From positions 1 to 32,358 of the forward strand of contig NZ_CAMLMK010000020.1 in assembly GCF_946481155.1 (NCBI RefSeq): a stretch of 32,358 nt of DNA, written 5' to 3'. Both the position numbers and the translations under genes were made by a program. Below, piece by piece: positions 1-7,001 of the stretch. This DNA comes from an uncultured Flavobacterium sp. Lineage in GTDB: Bacteria > Bacteroidota > Bacteroidia > Flavobacteriales > Flavobacteriaceae. Each line of letters begins with the position of its first letter. Within the stretch, counting starts at the first letter, position 1. The notes below the pieces were generated by a model. It did not search any database and had not been told where the DNA came from. It worked only from the letters and a program-made list of their open reading frames with translations.

Positions 1-4
1 GGAA

Positions 5-316
5 ATGAATGATGAATCGATTAATTATCTGGAAAATTACAGTATTCCTGAGTTAAAGGAAAAAATAACTAATGAATTATTGTCATTAAACGAAAAGCCG
101 AATGGAAATCCGTTGGTCCCTTACGATCCGATTGACGGACAGAAGTTTATTATCAACAAAATTAAACTTTTAAATCATCGCTGGATTATTGCCGATGTTT
201 ATTGCGGTAGTATGCGTGGTGAAATTTTAATCAAATATTTTGTAAACGAAAACAAGCCAACCGATTTCGAAACGATAGAAACAATTTTGCATCCGAAAAG
301 GCAGCCAATCCAATAA
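5..316 (+). CDS. Hypothetical protein, possibly 5'-truncated by the window edge
   Basis: A 103-residue open frame that I do not recognise. It begins at an ATG four bases from the window edge, and the codon before that ATG (GAA) is also open, so the true start may lie outside the window. The protein looks soluble: there is no signal peptide or membrane segment. The N-terminal part is acidic and helical in character, and the middle part (about residues 50-80) alternates hydrophobic and polar residues as a small beta-rich fold would. It ends 40 bases before a plus-strand lipoprotein gene and could be co-transcribed with it. No function is proposed. Confidence 0.6.
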   Translation: MNDESINYLENYSIPELKEKITNELLSLNEKPNGNPLVPYDPIDGQKFIINKIKLLNHRWIIADVYCGSMRGEILIKYFVNENKPTDFETIETILHPKRQPIQ

Positions 317-356
317 ATTATTATTAATTTAGTGCTTCGACTTAAGCCACCACCAC

Positions 357-860
357 ATGAAAATAGCTTTCTACATCCTTTTGTCAGCTTTTATGCTTTC
401 CTCATGCGATGTTATCTTCAAGGATCATTCTGAAGATAATCAAACAATCTTAGATCAAAAGCCTGTGGTTTTGGGAACAGATAAAGATGACAAAGGTTGT
501 GTGACCTCGGCGGGTTATATGTGGTCGCAAACCAGAAAAGCCTGTATCCGGGTTTTTGAGGAAGGCTATCGTTTAGCGCCGTATGAAAATCAGGAAGAAG
601 CTGAGGAAGAAGATAACGAACAGGCAACTTTAAATGCTTACGTAGTTTTCGGGCAGGACAAATCCGTAGCGGAATTGTTTTTGCCGAATGCAAAACAATC
701 GGTCCTGCTAAAACGGGAAAGTGAAGAGAAGCCCTATGTAAATCACGAATGGGTCTTGGAAGCCTGGAAGGGTTACGTACTCAAAAAAAGCGGAGAAATC
801 CAGTATACATCAGCAGTAACCGTTGAAAAAAAGATAACCGGCAGTGATGTCGGCGAATAA
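357..860 (+). CDS. Hypothetical lipoprotein
   Basis: A 167-residue protein with a clear lipoprotein signal: a short basic start (MK), a hydrophobic stretch, and the lipobox LSSC with the acylated cysteine at about residue 17. It should be exported and lipid-anchored in the cell envelope. The mature part contains a paired-cysteine region (around GCVTSAGYMW and KACIRV) and a Glu-rich acidic linker near residues 80-90, followed by a mixed domain of about 80 residues. I recognise no family. The gene ends directly at a strong bidirectional terminator shared with the convergent esterase operon. It is probably transcribed together with, or just after, the small gene to its left. Confidence 0.8.
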   Translation: MKIAFYILLSAFMLSSCDVIFKDHSEDNQTILDQKPVVLGTDKDDKGCVTSAGYMWSQTRKACIRVFEEGYRLAPYENQEEAEEEDNEQATLNAYVVFGQDKSVAELFLPNAKQSVLLKRESEEKPYVNHEWVLEAWKGYVLKKSGEIQYTSAVTVEKKITGSDVGE

Positions 861-886
861 AAAAATCCCGATTTATCGGGATTTTT
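861..886. terminator. Bidirectional rho-independent terminator
   Basis: A perfect inverted repeat: a 12-base arm at 861-872 (A5 then TCCCGAT) and its complement at 875-886, giving a GC-containing stem flanked by A and T runs on either side. It sits between the stop of the plus-strand lipoprotein (860) and the stop of the minus-strand esterase (891), so it can terminate both transcripts. Confidence 0.9.
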
Positions 887-890
887 TTAT

Positions 891-1535
891 TTATTGTTCA
901 ATCCAATTTTTCATATCATAGAAATTCTGAGGCGCTACGCCATGACCTACAGGATATTCTTTGTAAACTACGCCGACGCCAAATTCCTTTAAAAATTCAG
1001 GAGCTTTTCGGGCCCAATCTACAGGTATAACCTGATCTACAGTTCCGTGGGAAATAAAGAACTTCAAACCGGAAAGGTTATTTTTTCGGAAGTTTTCATC
1101 TAAAATATCCGGATTCAGATAACCGCTTAATGCCGCTACACGCTGTACTTTTTGAGGAAAAGAAAGCGCCACCGAATAACTCAGAATAGCACCCTGACTG
1201 AAGCCAATTAAGGTAACGTCAGAAGCATCAATCGGGTATTTTTCAAGTAATTCATCAATGAAACCAACGATTAAATCGCGGGAGTCTTTTGCCTCATCAT
1301 TATCGGAAAATTTATTTTCATCGGCATCAAAGTGAATAGCATACCAGGCATGTCCGTATGGCGGAAGCTGATAGGGCGCGCGAGCCGAAATCACGAAATA
1401 ATCGTCCGGCAATTCCTGTGCGAAAGAAAATAAATCTTCTTCATTACTGCCATAGCCATGAAGCAGTAACAGTAACGGATTTTTCTCCTTGATTATTTTT
1501 GGTGCTCTAACGAGATAGTATAGGGATAAACTCAT
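891..1535 (-). CDS. Alpha/beta hydrolase, carboxylesterase/phospholipase type
   Basis: A 214-residue serine hydrolase of the Abhydrolase_2 (carboxylesterase / YpfH-like) family, expected to hydrolyse short acyl esters in the cytoplasm. The oxyanion-hole motif HGYGSNEEDL is at residues 26-35, the nucleophile elbow GFSQG puts the catalytic Ser at 113, the acid is Asp167 in HGTVDQVIP, and the catalytic His is 198 in PVGHGV. Length fits the family. Its ATG overlaps the stop of the upstream DUF4870-like gene by four bases (ATGA), so it is the last gene of the BatA operon and probably translationally coupled. The physiological substrate cannot be inferred from sequence. Confidence 0.9.
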   Translation of the reverse strand: MSLSLYYLVRAPKIIKEKNPLLLLLHGYGSNEEDLFSFAQELPDDYFVISARAPYQLPPYGHAWYAIHFDADENKFSDNDEAKDSRDLIVGFIDELLEKYPIDASDVTLIGFSQGAILSYSVALSFPQKVQRVAALSGYLNPDILDENFRKNNLSGLKFFISHGTVDQVIPVDWARKAPEFLKEFGVGVVYKEYPVGHGVAPQNFYDMKNWIEQ

Positions 1536-1864
1536 GCAGTTAAATTTTTAAACCATTTCTGAAATTGTTCGCCCAATAAAGGAACAACTTTCATCTCTCC
1601 CTGAATCGCGGCTATAAAACCGTAAACCCAAAGAATAAATATGAAGAGGTAAAACGCTGACGAAATCATCCAACTGTCGAAATACCCAATAAAATAAGCT
1701 AAAATGTAGAAAGTAAGATTGATTCCGAACGCCTGACGGATATGAAAACCGGCATATGTGTTCTTAGGCTCCATGTTCATAAATATTGTGATGATACTGC
1801 CTATTATGGTAATATAGCTTATGATAGCCATTGTTTTGCCTTCCTGCACTGAATTGTTTTCCAT
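1532..1864 (-). CDS. DUF4870/Tic20-like small membrane protein
   Basis: A 110-residue inner-membrane protein with three hydrophobic segments at about residues 12-30, 48-66 and 68-87, and a conserved-looking central stretch NTYAGFHIRQAFGINL. This pattern (helix, then a loop with HxRQA before helix 2) matches the DUF4870/Tic20-like family, annotated in Flavobacteriaceae as an import-component-like protein, though transport activity has not been shown from sequence. It starts six bases after the dihydroorotase-like gene stops and overlaps the esterase start by four bases. Family assignment is good; function is unknown. Confidence 0.8.
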   Translation of the reverse strand: MENNSVQEGKTMAIISYITIIGSIITIFMNMEPKNTYAGFHIRQAFGINLTFYILAYFIGYFDSWMISSAFYLFIFILWVYGFIAAIQGEMKVVPLLGEQFQKWFKNLTA

Positions 1865-1870
1865 TAAAAA

Positions 1871-3124
1871 TTATTTTAAGATCAATTGTTTGTTATTGTA
1901 GATGCCATAGGCTTGTCCTTTCATCTTCTGACCCAAAAATGCTGAGTTCTTAGATTTTGAGAGGATGTTTTCCTTACTGAATTCCCAGTTTCCGTCGGTA
2001 GTGAATAAAGAAAGTGACGCTTTGTTTCCTTCTTTAATCCCTTGTTTTTCTATTCTGAAAACAGTTTTTCCGGACGTTAATTTTTCAATGATTACTTCCA
2101 GAGGTAAAACTGTCTGCAAGGCTCCAAATGCGCTTTCCAAACCAATAGTTCCATTTTTGGCCAGATCGAATTCCATTTTCTTATGCTCAATATCCAGCGG
2201 ATTATGATCAGACGTAATCATATCAATGGTACCGTCCAAAACACCTTCAATTAAGGCTTTTCTGTGGTTTTCATCTCGTAACGGCGGTGTTACTTTGAAA
2301 CGGGTATCAAAACCGGTTAAGACTTCATCAGTCAGAACAAGATTATGAACCGCTACACTACACGTTACATTTAATCCTTTAGCTTTCGCAGATTTAATCA
2401 AATCCACCGATTTTGCTGAGGAAATCGTCGGGATATGTAATTTCCCGCCTGTATATTCCAATAAAAAGAGGTTTCTGGAGATTTCCAGCTCTTCCGCTAG
2501 TGCAGGAATGCCTTTCAAACCCATACGCGTGCTAACAAGTCCTTCGTGAACTACTCCGCTTCCTTTTACCGTTTTATCCTGGCAATAAGCTATAAGCAAT
2601 CCGTCAAAATCCTGTACATATTGCAATCCGATTTTCAGCAGATTTGCATTTTCAGCATTCTTATTATAATCCCCAAAAGCAATAGCTCCTGCATTTTTCA
2701 TATCAAACATTTCGGCTAAATCGGTGCCTTCGCTGTTTTTGGTAAAAGCTCCGATCGGATGGATTTGAGTTGCAAAACCGTTTCCTTTATTCAGCACAAA
2801 ACTCACTTGCGACTGATTGTCGATTACCGGAAGGGAATTTGGTTGTAAAGCTATATTAGTAAATCCGCTTTTTGCTGCCGTATTTAGTCCGTTTGCAATT
2901 GTTTCACGGTCTTCAAAGCCCGGTTCTCCAAAAGAAACTGAAGAGTCAAACCAGCCTTGGGATACATGCAAATTTTCCAATTCAACAACCTTCAGATTGT
3001 CGTCGTTGGAAAGATTTTGTCCAATAGTTTTTATAATGCCGTCAATGATTAAAATGTCTGCTTTCTGATTGTGAAACGGACTTTCCTTATCGATGATGGT
3101 TGTGTTTTTTAAAATTACGTTCAT
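1871..3124 (-). CDS. Dihydroorotase-like protein, probably catalytically inactive
   Basis: A 417-residue amidohydrolase-fold protein aligning over its length with type I dihydroorotases (PyrC), which cyclise carbamoyl aspartate in pyrimidine synthesis. The metal site looks dismantled. The family motif DxHxHxREPG reads D60-SSVSFGEPG here, so both metal-binding His are Ser (62, 64) and the substrate Arg is Gly66. The His of the HCED motif is Tyr180 in AYCQD, and the His of HxxHxST is lost (H230-IPTISS). The TSDH motif with Asp306 and the substrate-type Asn96 in LQPNS remain. It is therefore likely a non-catalytic paralogue, perhaps structural or a partner of another pyrimidine enzyme. Its ATG overlaps the BatA-like gene's stop by four bases, so it belongs to that membrane-protein operon rather than a pyrimidine cluster. 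Confidence 0.85.
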   Translation of the reverse strand: MNVILKNTTIIDKESPFHNQKADILIIDGIIKTIGQNLSNDDNLKVVELENLHVSQGWFDSSVSFGEPGFEDRETIANGLNTAAKSGFTNIALQPNSLPVIDNQSQVSFVLNKGNGFATQIHPIGAFTKNSEGTDLAEMFDMKNAGAIAFGDYNKNAENANLLKIGLQYVQDFDGLLIAYCQDKTVKGSGVVHEGLVSTRMGLKGIPALAEELEISRNLFLLEYTGGKLHIPTISSAKSVDLIKSAKAKGLNVTCSVAVHNLVLTDEVLTGFDTRFKVTPPLRDENHRKALIEGVLDGTIDMITSDHNPLDIEHKKMEFDLAKNGTIGLESAFGALQTVLPLEVIIEKLTSGKTVFRIEKQGIKEGNKASLSLFTTDGNWEFSKENILSKSKNSAFLGQKMKGQAYGIYNNKQLILK

Positions 3125-5049
3125 TTTACGAATTTTTGGATCAGTAGTTCAAGTAGTAAAAATAGTAGTGTTGCGATTATAAAATATTTCCAGATTTCGT
3201 TTCCGGTACGCGCCGAATGAATATCATCAAACACAGTGGAAACCGAATTCGCGGAAGTAAAATTATCAAATAAATTATCGTTTGCCAGGCTCAGATCGCT
3301 TTCGGTTCTTGCATGGTTAAAACTGATGTTCTTTAAATTTTCCTTGTTTTTCAATACAGCGAAATTTCCCGACTGATCTGGATAATCGCCAAAAGAAAGC
3401 TTGATTTTGTTGTTAAGGATCTGTTGCATCGGAATAAAATCAGACTGCTCGTTAGCAACAGTCACCACTTCATCTTTGGAAAGTAAAACATCCAGAATCA
3501 GGTTTTGATTTTCTCCGATGGTGAAAGCAGAAATCCCCGTTTTCTGATTGTTTTGTGCCATGTTGTAAAACGTCGGTACAATAAGGGGAGAATTCTGGAA
3601 ATTACTGTTGGTTTTGTTTATCGGTGCCGAAAAAAGATACAGGTTTCCAAGTTTATTAGTGATCGAGCCCAAGAAAAATGCCTGATCCGCGTAGCTTAAA
3701 ATAGGCGAAGCATTTCCACTGAAAGAGAATGCCGAATTAACCTTCGGATATTGAAAATTATCGGTCTTCTTTTCAAATACGGTTTGATATAGGGGATGGC
3801 TGAAAGCAATTTTAATGATTTGTTTTTCCTGTGTTTGAAGCGATCCGGCTTTCAATCCGCTGAAATTTGCGAGGAAGGTATTTAAGTTTTGCGAAGATGT
3901 TTCAGCAGACGGAATGACAACTATATTACCGCCTTTTCCGTAGAAATCTTTCAAAGTTGTGCCCAAGGCCTGCGGAATATCTTTTAATTCGTTCAAAACC
4001 ACTGCATCCTGTTCGCCAAGAGCATTATAGTTAAGCGTAGTCAGTTCGGAATTCGTGAAATTAAATTCATCCGAAGTATAAATTCGGGAAAGGAAATTGT
4101 TTTTCTGGCTTTCGCCGACGACAGTCACATTCGATTTTTCAGGTTTGGAAATGCTGAAATAATAAGTGTTGTCGTAAGCTAAACTATTATCTTCAATGGA
4201 AACATAACCGTGAAAATCCTTTTTAGGCAATGTAAATGTTACGGATTTTTTATTGCTTTCCGGCTGAATAACGGTTTTAGCGACAAGATTTTTCCCGTCG
4301 AAAACCGACATTGGAATCTCGTTTTCTGCTTCTCCATAAAGTGAAACGTCGACTTTAATTTCATAAAAATTGTCGAGATGCTGACTGATAGCAACGTTAT
4401 CAATACTGGCGTTCTTCTTGTTCTCAGCTTTTGGAATCAGGGCATAGACCGATTTTCTTTCGGATAATTTCTGAATGTTTTTCTGATTGGCGCCTATCGC
4501 ATCCGTAATGACAACGATGTCCAGTGGAATATTACGTTTTTTGGCTTCGATCTTTGTCAGCAAAAAGTCCAATTGAAAGGGAGAGGAACTGTATTGAAGG
4601 TTCTGAAGTTCCCGCTGAATAGATTTAATATCGGTATCCCAAAAAGTTTCAGTATTGGTAACTAATGAAAAACGCTGATCACCGGGAGTATTTTCAAGCA
4701 AATCCTGAACGGAGCGTTTCAATAATTCCCCTTTACTGCCTTTTGCCTGCATGGAAAAGGAATTGTCAAGGATAATCACCATCTCGTTTCCGGAACTTTC
4801 GCTGTCTTTTGCCTTGAAAAAAGGCTGTGCAAAAGCAAAAATCAAACAAGCCAATAAAAATAAACGGGTAAGCAGCAGCAGCCATTTCTTGAGTTGGGAA
4901 CTCTTTCGGGTTTGAATGCTGACTTCTTTCAGGAAGCGTACATTGGTGAAAAACTCCTTCTTAAAGCGTCGTAACTGAAACAAATGCACCAAAATTGGTA
5001 TCACCAATAGAAAAAGGAAATACAGAATTTCGGGATGTTTGAATTGCAT
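3121..5049 (-). CDS. BatA-like vWA membrane protein (aerotolerance regulator N-terminal domain)
   Basis: A 642-residue membrane protein opening with the BatA/aerotolerance N-terminal anchor: hydrophobic segments at about 8-25 and 56-75 joined by a basic loop (LRRFKKEFF). A von Willebrand A domain follows with an intact MIDAS motif, DNSFS at residues 95-99, so it probably binds a divalent cation and a protein partner. The long remainder ends in a third membrane segment at about 622-640, giving the double-anchor architecture known from Bacteroidota. It is the first gene of an operon with the dihydroorotase-like, DUF4870-like and esterase genes. No MoxR ATPase or other Bat gene lies beside it, so the Bat label rests on domains only. 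A -7 element lies just upstream at 5065-5072. Confidence 0.88.
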   Translation of the reverse strand: MQFKHPEILYFLFLLVIPILVHLFQLRRFKKEFFTNVRFLKEVSIQTRKSSQLKKWLLLLTRLFLLACLIFAFAQPFFKAKDSESSGNEMVIILDNSFSMQAKGSKGELLKRSVQDLLENTPGDQRFSLVTNTETFWDTDIKSIQRELQNLQYSSSPFQLDFLLTKIEAKKRNIPLDIVVITDAIGANQKNIQKLSERKSVYALIPKAENKKNASIDNVAISQHLDNFYEIKVDVSLYGEAENEIPMSVFDGKNLVAKTVIQPESNKKSVTFTLPKKDFHGYVSIEDNSLAYDNTYYFSISKPEKSNVTVVGESQKNNFLSRIYTSDEFNFTNSELTTLNYNALGEQDAVVLNELKDIPQALGTTLKDFYGKGGNIVVIPSAETSSQNLNTFLANFSGLKAGSLQTQEKQIIKIAFSHPLYQTVFEKKTDNFQYPKVNSAFSFSGNASPILSYADQAFFLGSITNKLGNLYLFSAPINKTNSNFQNSPLIVPTFYNMAQNNQKTGISAFTIGENQNLILDVLLSKDEVVTVANEQSDFIPMQQILNNKIKLSFGDYPDQSGNFAVLKNKENLKNISFNHARTESDLSLANDNLFDNFTSANSVSTVFDDIHSARTGNEIWKYFIIATLLFLLLELLIQKFVK

Positions 5050-5064
5050 CTTTTAAAAGTTTGT

Positions 5065-5072
5065 CAAAAATA
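5065..5072 (-). promoter_or_regulatory. Candidate -7 element for the BatA operon
   Basis: On the minus strand the sequence reads TATTTTTG, a full match to the Bacteroidota -7 consensus TANNTTTG, ending 16 bases before the ATG at 5049. No TTG is found at the right distance upstream, where the heptad repeat array lies, so the -33 element is weak or absent. Confidence 0.4.
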
Positions 5073-5084
5073 GTGATTAGTTAG

Positions 5085-5142
5085 CAGATTTCAGATTTCA
5101 GACAGCAGTTTTTTCTGCCTTCTGTTCACTGTATACTGCAAT
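5085..5142. repeat. Inverted array of heptads: four CAGNNNN then four CTGNNNN
   Basis: Reading the plus strand, CAG begins at 5085, 5092, 5099 and 5106, and after a TT spacer CTG begins at 5115, 5122, 5129 and 5136. All eight units are exactly seven bases long, with variable last four bases (ATTT, ATTT, ACAG, TTTT, CCTT, TTCA, TATA, CAAT). The array ends on the base before the helicase stop codon (5143-5145) and lies just upstream of the BatA -7 element. In RNA, the CAG and CTG units could pair in register with symmetric four-base internal loops. Confidence 0.85.
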
Positions 5143-6486
5143 CTATTTTTTCTTTCTTTTCGCCGCACGGGTTCTTTCCACGGCACGGTTGGTCGGTTTT
5201 GTTTTTCTTGGTTTCGTTTTGCCCGGACCACCAAGATTTACCTGTTTGTTTTTAGCCGATTTCTCATGAAATGCAGCGCCGCCTTCCAGCTTGACTTTCT
5301 TCATCAGGAATTTGACCTTTTTCTTGTCTTTTTCAAACTCCAAACGCTTTTCTTCGATTTTCAAACCTTCGGGAAGAGGCAATAGTTCCAGCTCTTTTTC
5401 CATTAAAAGTTCAGCTTCTACCTGGAATTCTTCTTCTGTAGGGGCGATCAAACTTATGGCGGTACCTCCTTTATCGGCACGACCTGTACGGCCAATTCTG
5501 TGAATATATTGTTCCGGAACTTCGGAAAACTGCATGTTGATGACGTGCGTAATATCGGAAATATCCAAACCACGCGCCATAATATCGGTTGTTACGATAC
5601 CGCGAATTTCACCTTCCTGGAAACTGGCCATCGTATTCAAACGGTAATTTTGCGATTTATTCGAATGGATTACCCCAAATTGCCCGGGGAAATCTTCTTC
5701 AAGATAGTCCATTAAGATATCGGCAACGCGTTTATTGTTTATGAATATTAATATGCGTTCCAAAGTTTCATCCTGTAAAAGTTCTTTAAGCAAGTTTACT
5801 TTCGTAAGGAAATTGGGAACGTGATAAGCAAACTGCTGAATTTTCTCCAATGGAGTTCCGGATTGTGCCAGGGAAACTTCTTCAGGGAAATCGAAATATT
5901 CGTCCAAAAGCTCATCAACTTCATCCGTCATGGTCGCTGAAAACAGGATGTTCTGACGTTTTGGCCTCATCATGGAAAGGATCGAAGTAATTTGGAATCG
6001 GAAACCTAAATTCAGGATTTCATCAAACTCGTCGATGACTAACTTCTGCATTTCGTCAAAACGTACCACGTTATCCAAAGCTAAATCCATCATACGTCCC
6101 GGAGTTCCTACCAAAACATCAACACCTTGATAAACAGATGTTTTTTGTGTATTGATGTTCACACCTCCGTAAATTCCTAAAACCCGGACCGACATATATC
6201 TCGTAAGTTTTTCTACTTCTTCGGCAACCTGAACTACTAATTCACGCGTTGGTACGATGATCACAACTTTCGGTGTATGTGTGGGGGTGAATTTCCATTG
6301 TTTTAAAATGGGCAGTAAATAGGCATACGTTTTACCGGTACCGGTTTGTGCAATTCCCATAACATCGCGTCCCGACATGATTACCGGAAAAGATCTCACC
6401 TGAATGGGAGTAGGGGTTGTTAAGCCCAAATCGTCAATGGCTTTCTGTAAGGATTTTGGTAAATTGAACTGCTCAAAAGTATTCAT
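5143..6486 (-). CDS. DEAD-box-type ATP-dependent RNA helicase (DEFD variant)
   Basis: A 447-residue superfamily-2 RNA helicase, cytoplasmic, expected to remodel RNA in ribosome assembly or mRNA turnover. All motifs are present in order: Q motif (PTPIQ, 25-29), Walker A AQTGTGKT (46-53), PTREL (79-83), TPGR (128-131), motif II, SAT (183-185), ARGLD (304-308) and HRIGRTGR (329-336). Motif II reads DEFD (152-155) rather than DEAD; the two catalytic acids are kept and only Ala is replaced by Phe. The C-terminal tail of about 60 residues is very rich in Lys and Arg, as in RhlE-like proteins that use a basic tail to bind RNA. It is monocistronic, with its own good promoter. The specific subfamily (RhlE versus other) is not certain. 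Confidence 0.93.
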   Translation of the reverse strand: MNTFEQFNLPKSLQKAIDDLGLTTPTPIQVRSFPVIMSGRDVMGIAQTGTGKTYAYLLPILKQWKFTPTHTPKVVIIVPTRELVVQVAEEVEKLTRYMSVRVLGIYGGVNINTQKTSVYQGVDVLVGTPGRMMDLALDNVVRFDEMQKLVIDEFDEILNLGFRFQITSILSMMRPKRQNILFSATMTDEVDELLDEYFDFPEEVSLAQSGTPLEKIQQFAYHVPNFLTKVNLLKELLQDETLERILIFINNKRVADILMDYLEEDFPGQFGVIHSNKSQNYRLNTMASFQEGEIRGIVTTDIMARGLDISDITHVINMQFSEVPEQYIHRIGRTGRADKGGTAISLIAPTEEEFQVEAELLMEKELELLPLPEGLKIEEKRLEFEKDKKKVKFLMKKVKLEGGAAFHEKSAKNKQVNLGGPGKTKPRKTKPTNRAVERTRAAKRKKK

Positions 6487-6503
6487 AAAACGTATATTTT
6501 GTG

Positions 6504-6532
6504 CAAAGATACGATTTCTGGGGCATTATCAA
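6504..6532 (-). promoter_or_regulatory. Promoter of the DEAD-box helicase gene
   Basis: On the minus strand there is TTG at 6532-6530, an 18-base spacer, then TATCTTTG at 6511-6504. Both elements and the spacing match the Bacteroidota primary sigma consensus (TTG, 17-23 bases, TANNTTTG). Transcription would begin near 6498, leaving a leader of roughly 10 bases before the ATG. Confidence 0.75.
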
Positions 6533-6614
6533 TGCTTACACCTTATGGTTATCAGGAGACTAAACCATGAAATGCGTTTTTAGAATACGGTTTTTGTAAA
6601 ATTGAAAAGTAGTT

Positions 6615-6986
6615 TTATACCAAATTCGCCTGCAATAAATGATTTACTTTTTTTACTAATTCGATCGGGTCGAAAGGTTTGGCGACAAATTCGTCAACAC
6701 CTAAATTGAAGACTTCCGTAACGGTTTGATCTTCTTTGCCTAATGCTGAAACCATTATAATAGGGATGTTGGGGTAATTGCTTTTTGCGAAAAGCGTAAT
6801 TTCCAAGCCCGATTTATAAGGCATCATGATATCCGAAATAATTAGATCGGGCTGAATTGACACTATTTTTTCAATGCCTTCGATGCCGTCTTTGGCAATG
6901 TGAGTTTCGAATCCTTCTTTTTTCAGAAGAAATTGCAGAATATTGATGATAATCCTGTCATCCTCAATAATTAAGATTTTTTTCAT
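6615..6986 (-). CDS. Stand-alone response regulator receiver (CheY-like)
   Basis: A 123-residue protein that is only a receiver domain. The acidic pocket is E8-D9-D10, the phospho-accepting residue is Asp52 in LIISDIMMP, the switch residue is Ser80 and the conserved Lys is 103 in AKPFDP. There is no output domain, so it must act by protein contact, as CheY or Spo0F do. It starts 15 bases after the YaiO-type gene, making it the last gene of the HEAT/glycosyltransferase/YaiO operon. The likeliest inference is that it controls the activity of that system, perhaps through the glycosyltransferase or HEAT protein. The cognate kinase is not in the window. Confidence 0.93.
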   Translation of the reverse strand: MKKILIIEDDRIIINILQFLLKKEGFETHIAKDGIEGIEKIVSIQPDLIISDIMMPYKSGLEITLFAKSNYPNIPIIMVSALGKEDQTVTEVFNLGVDEFVAKPFDPIELVKKVNHLLQANLV

Positions 6987-7001
6987 TGGTTGTTTTGGTA
7001 G

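Noticed and set aside
418..693. Antisense frame of 91 residues opposite the lipoprotein gene
   Set aside because: The plus-strand frame has a clear lipobox and terminator; the antisense product is Pro/Leu-rich nonsense.
5085..5142. CRISPR-like or phase-variation tract
   Set aside because: Units are seven bases with three fixed positions, far too short for CRISPR, and not identical enough to slip as a simple repeat; listed as a degenerate array instead.
6545..6568. Hairpin ATGGTT/AACCAT as a terminator of the receiver gene
   Set aside because: Only six base pairs with a 12-base loop and no T run on the minus strand; too weak to call.
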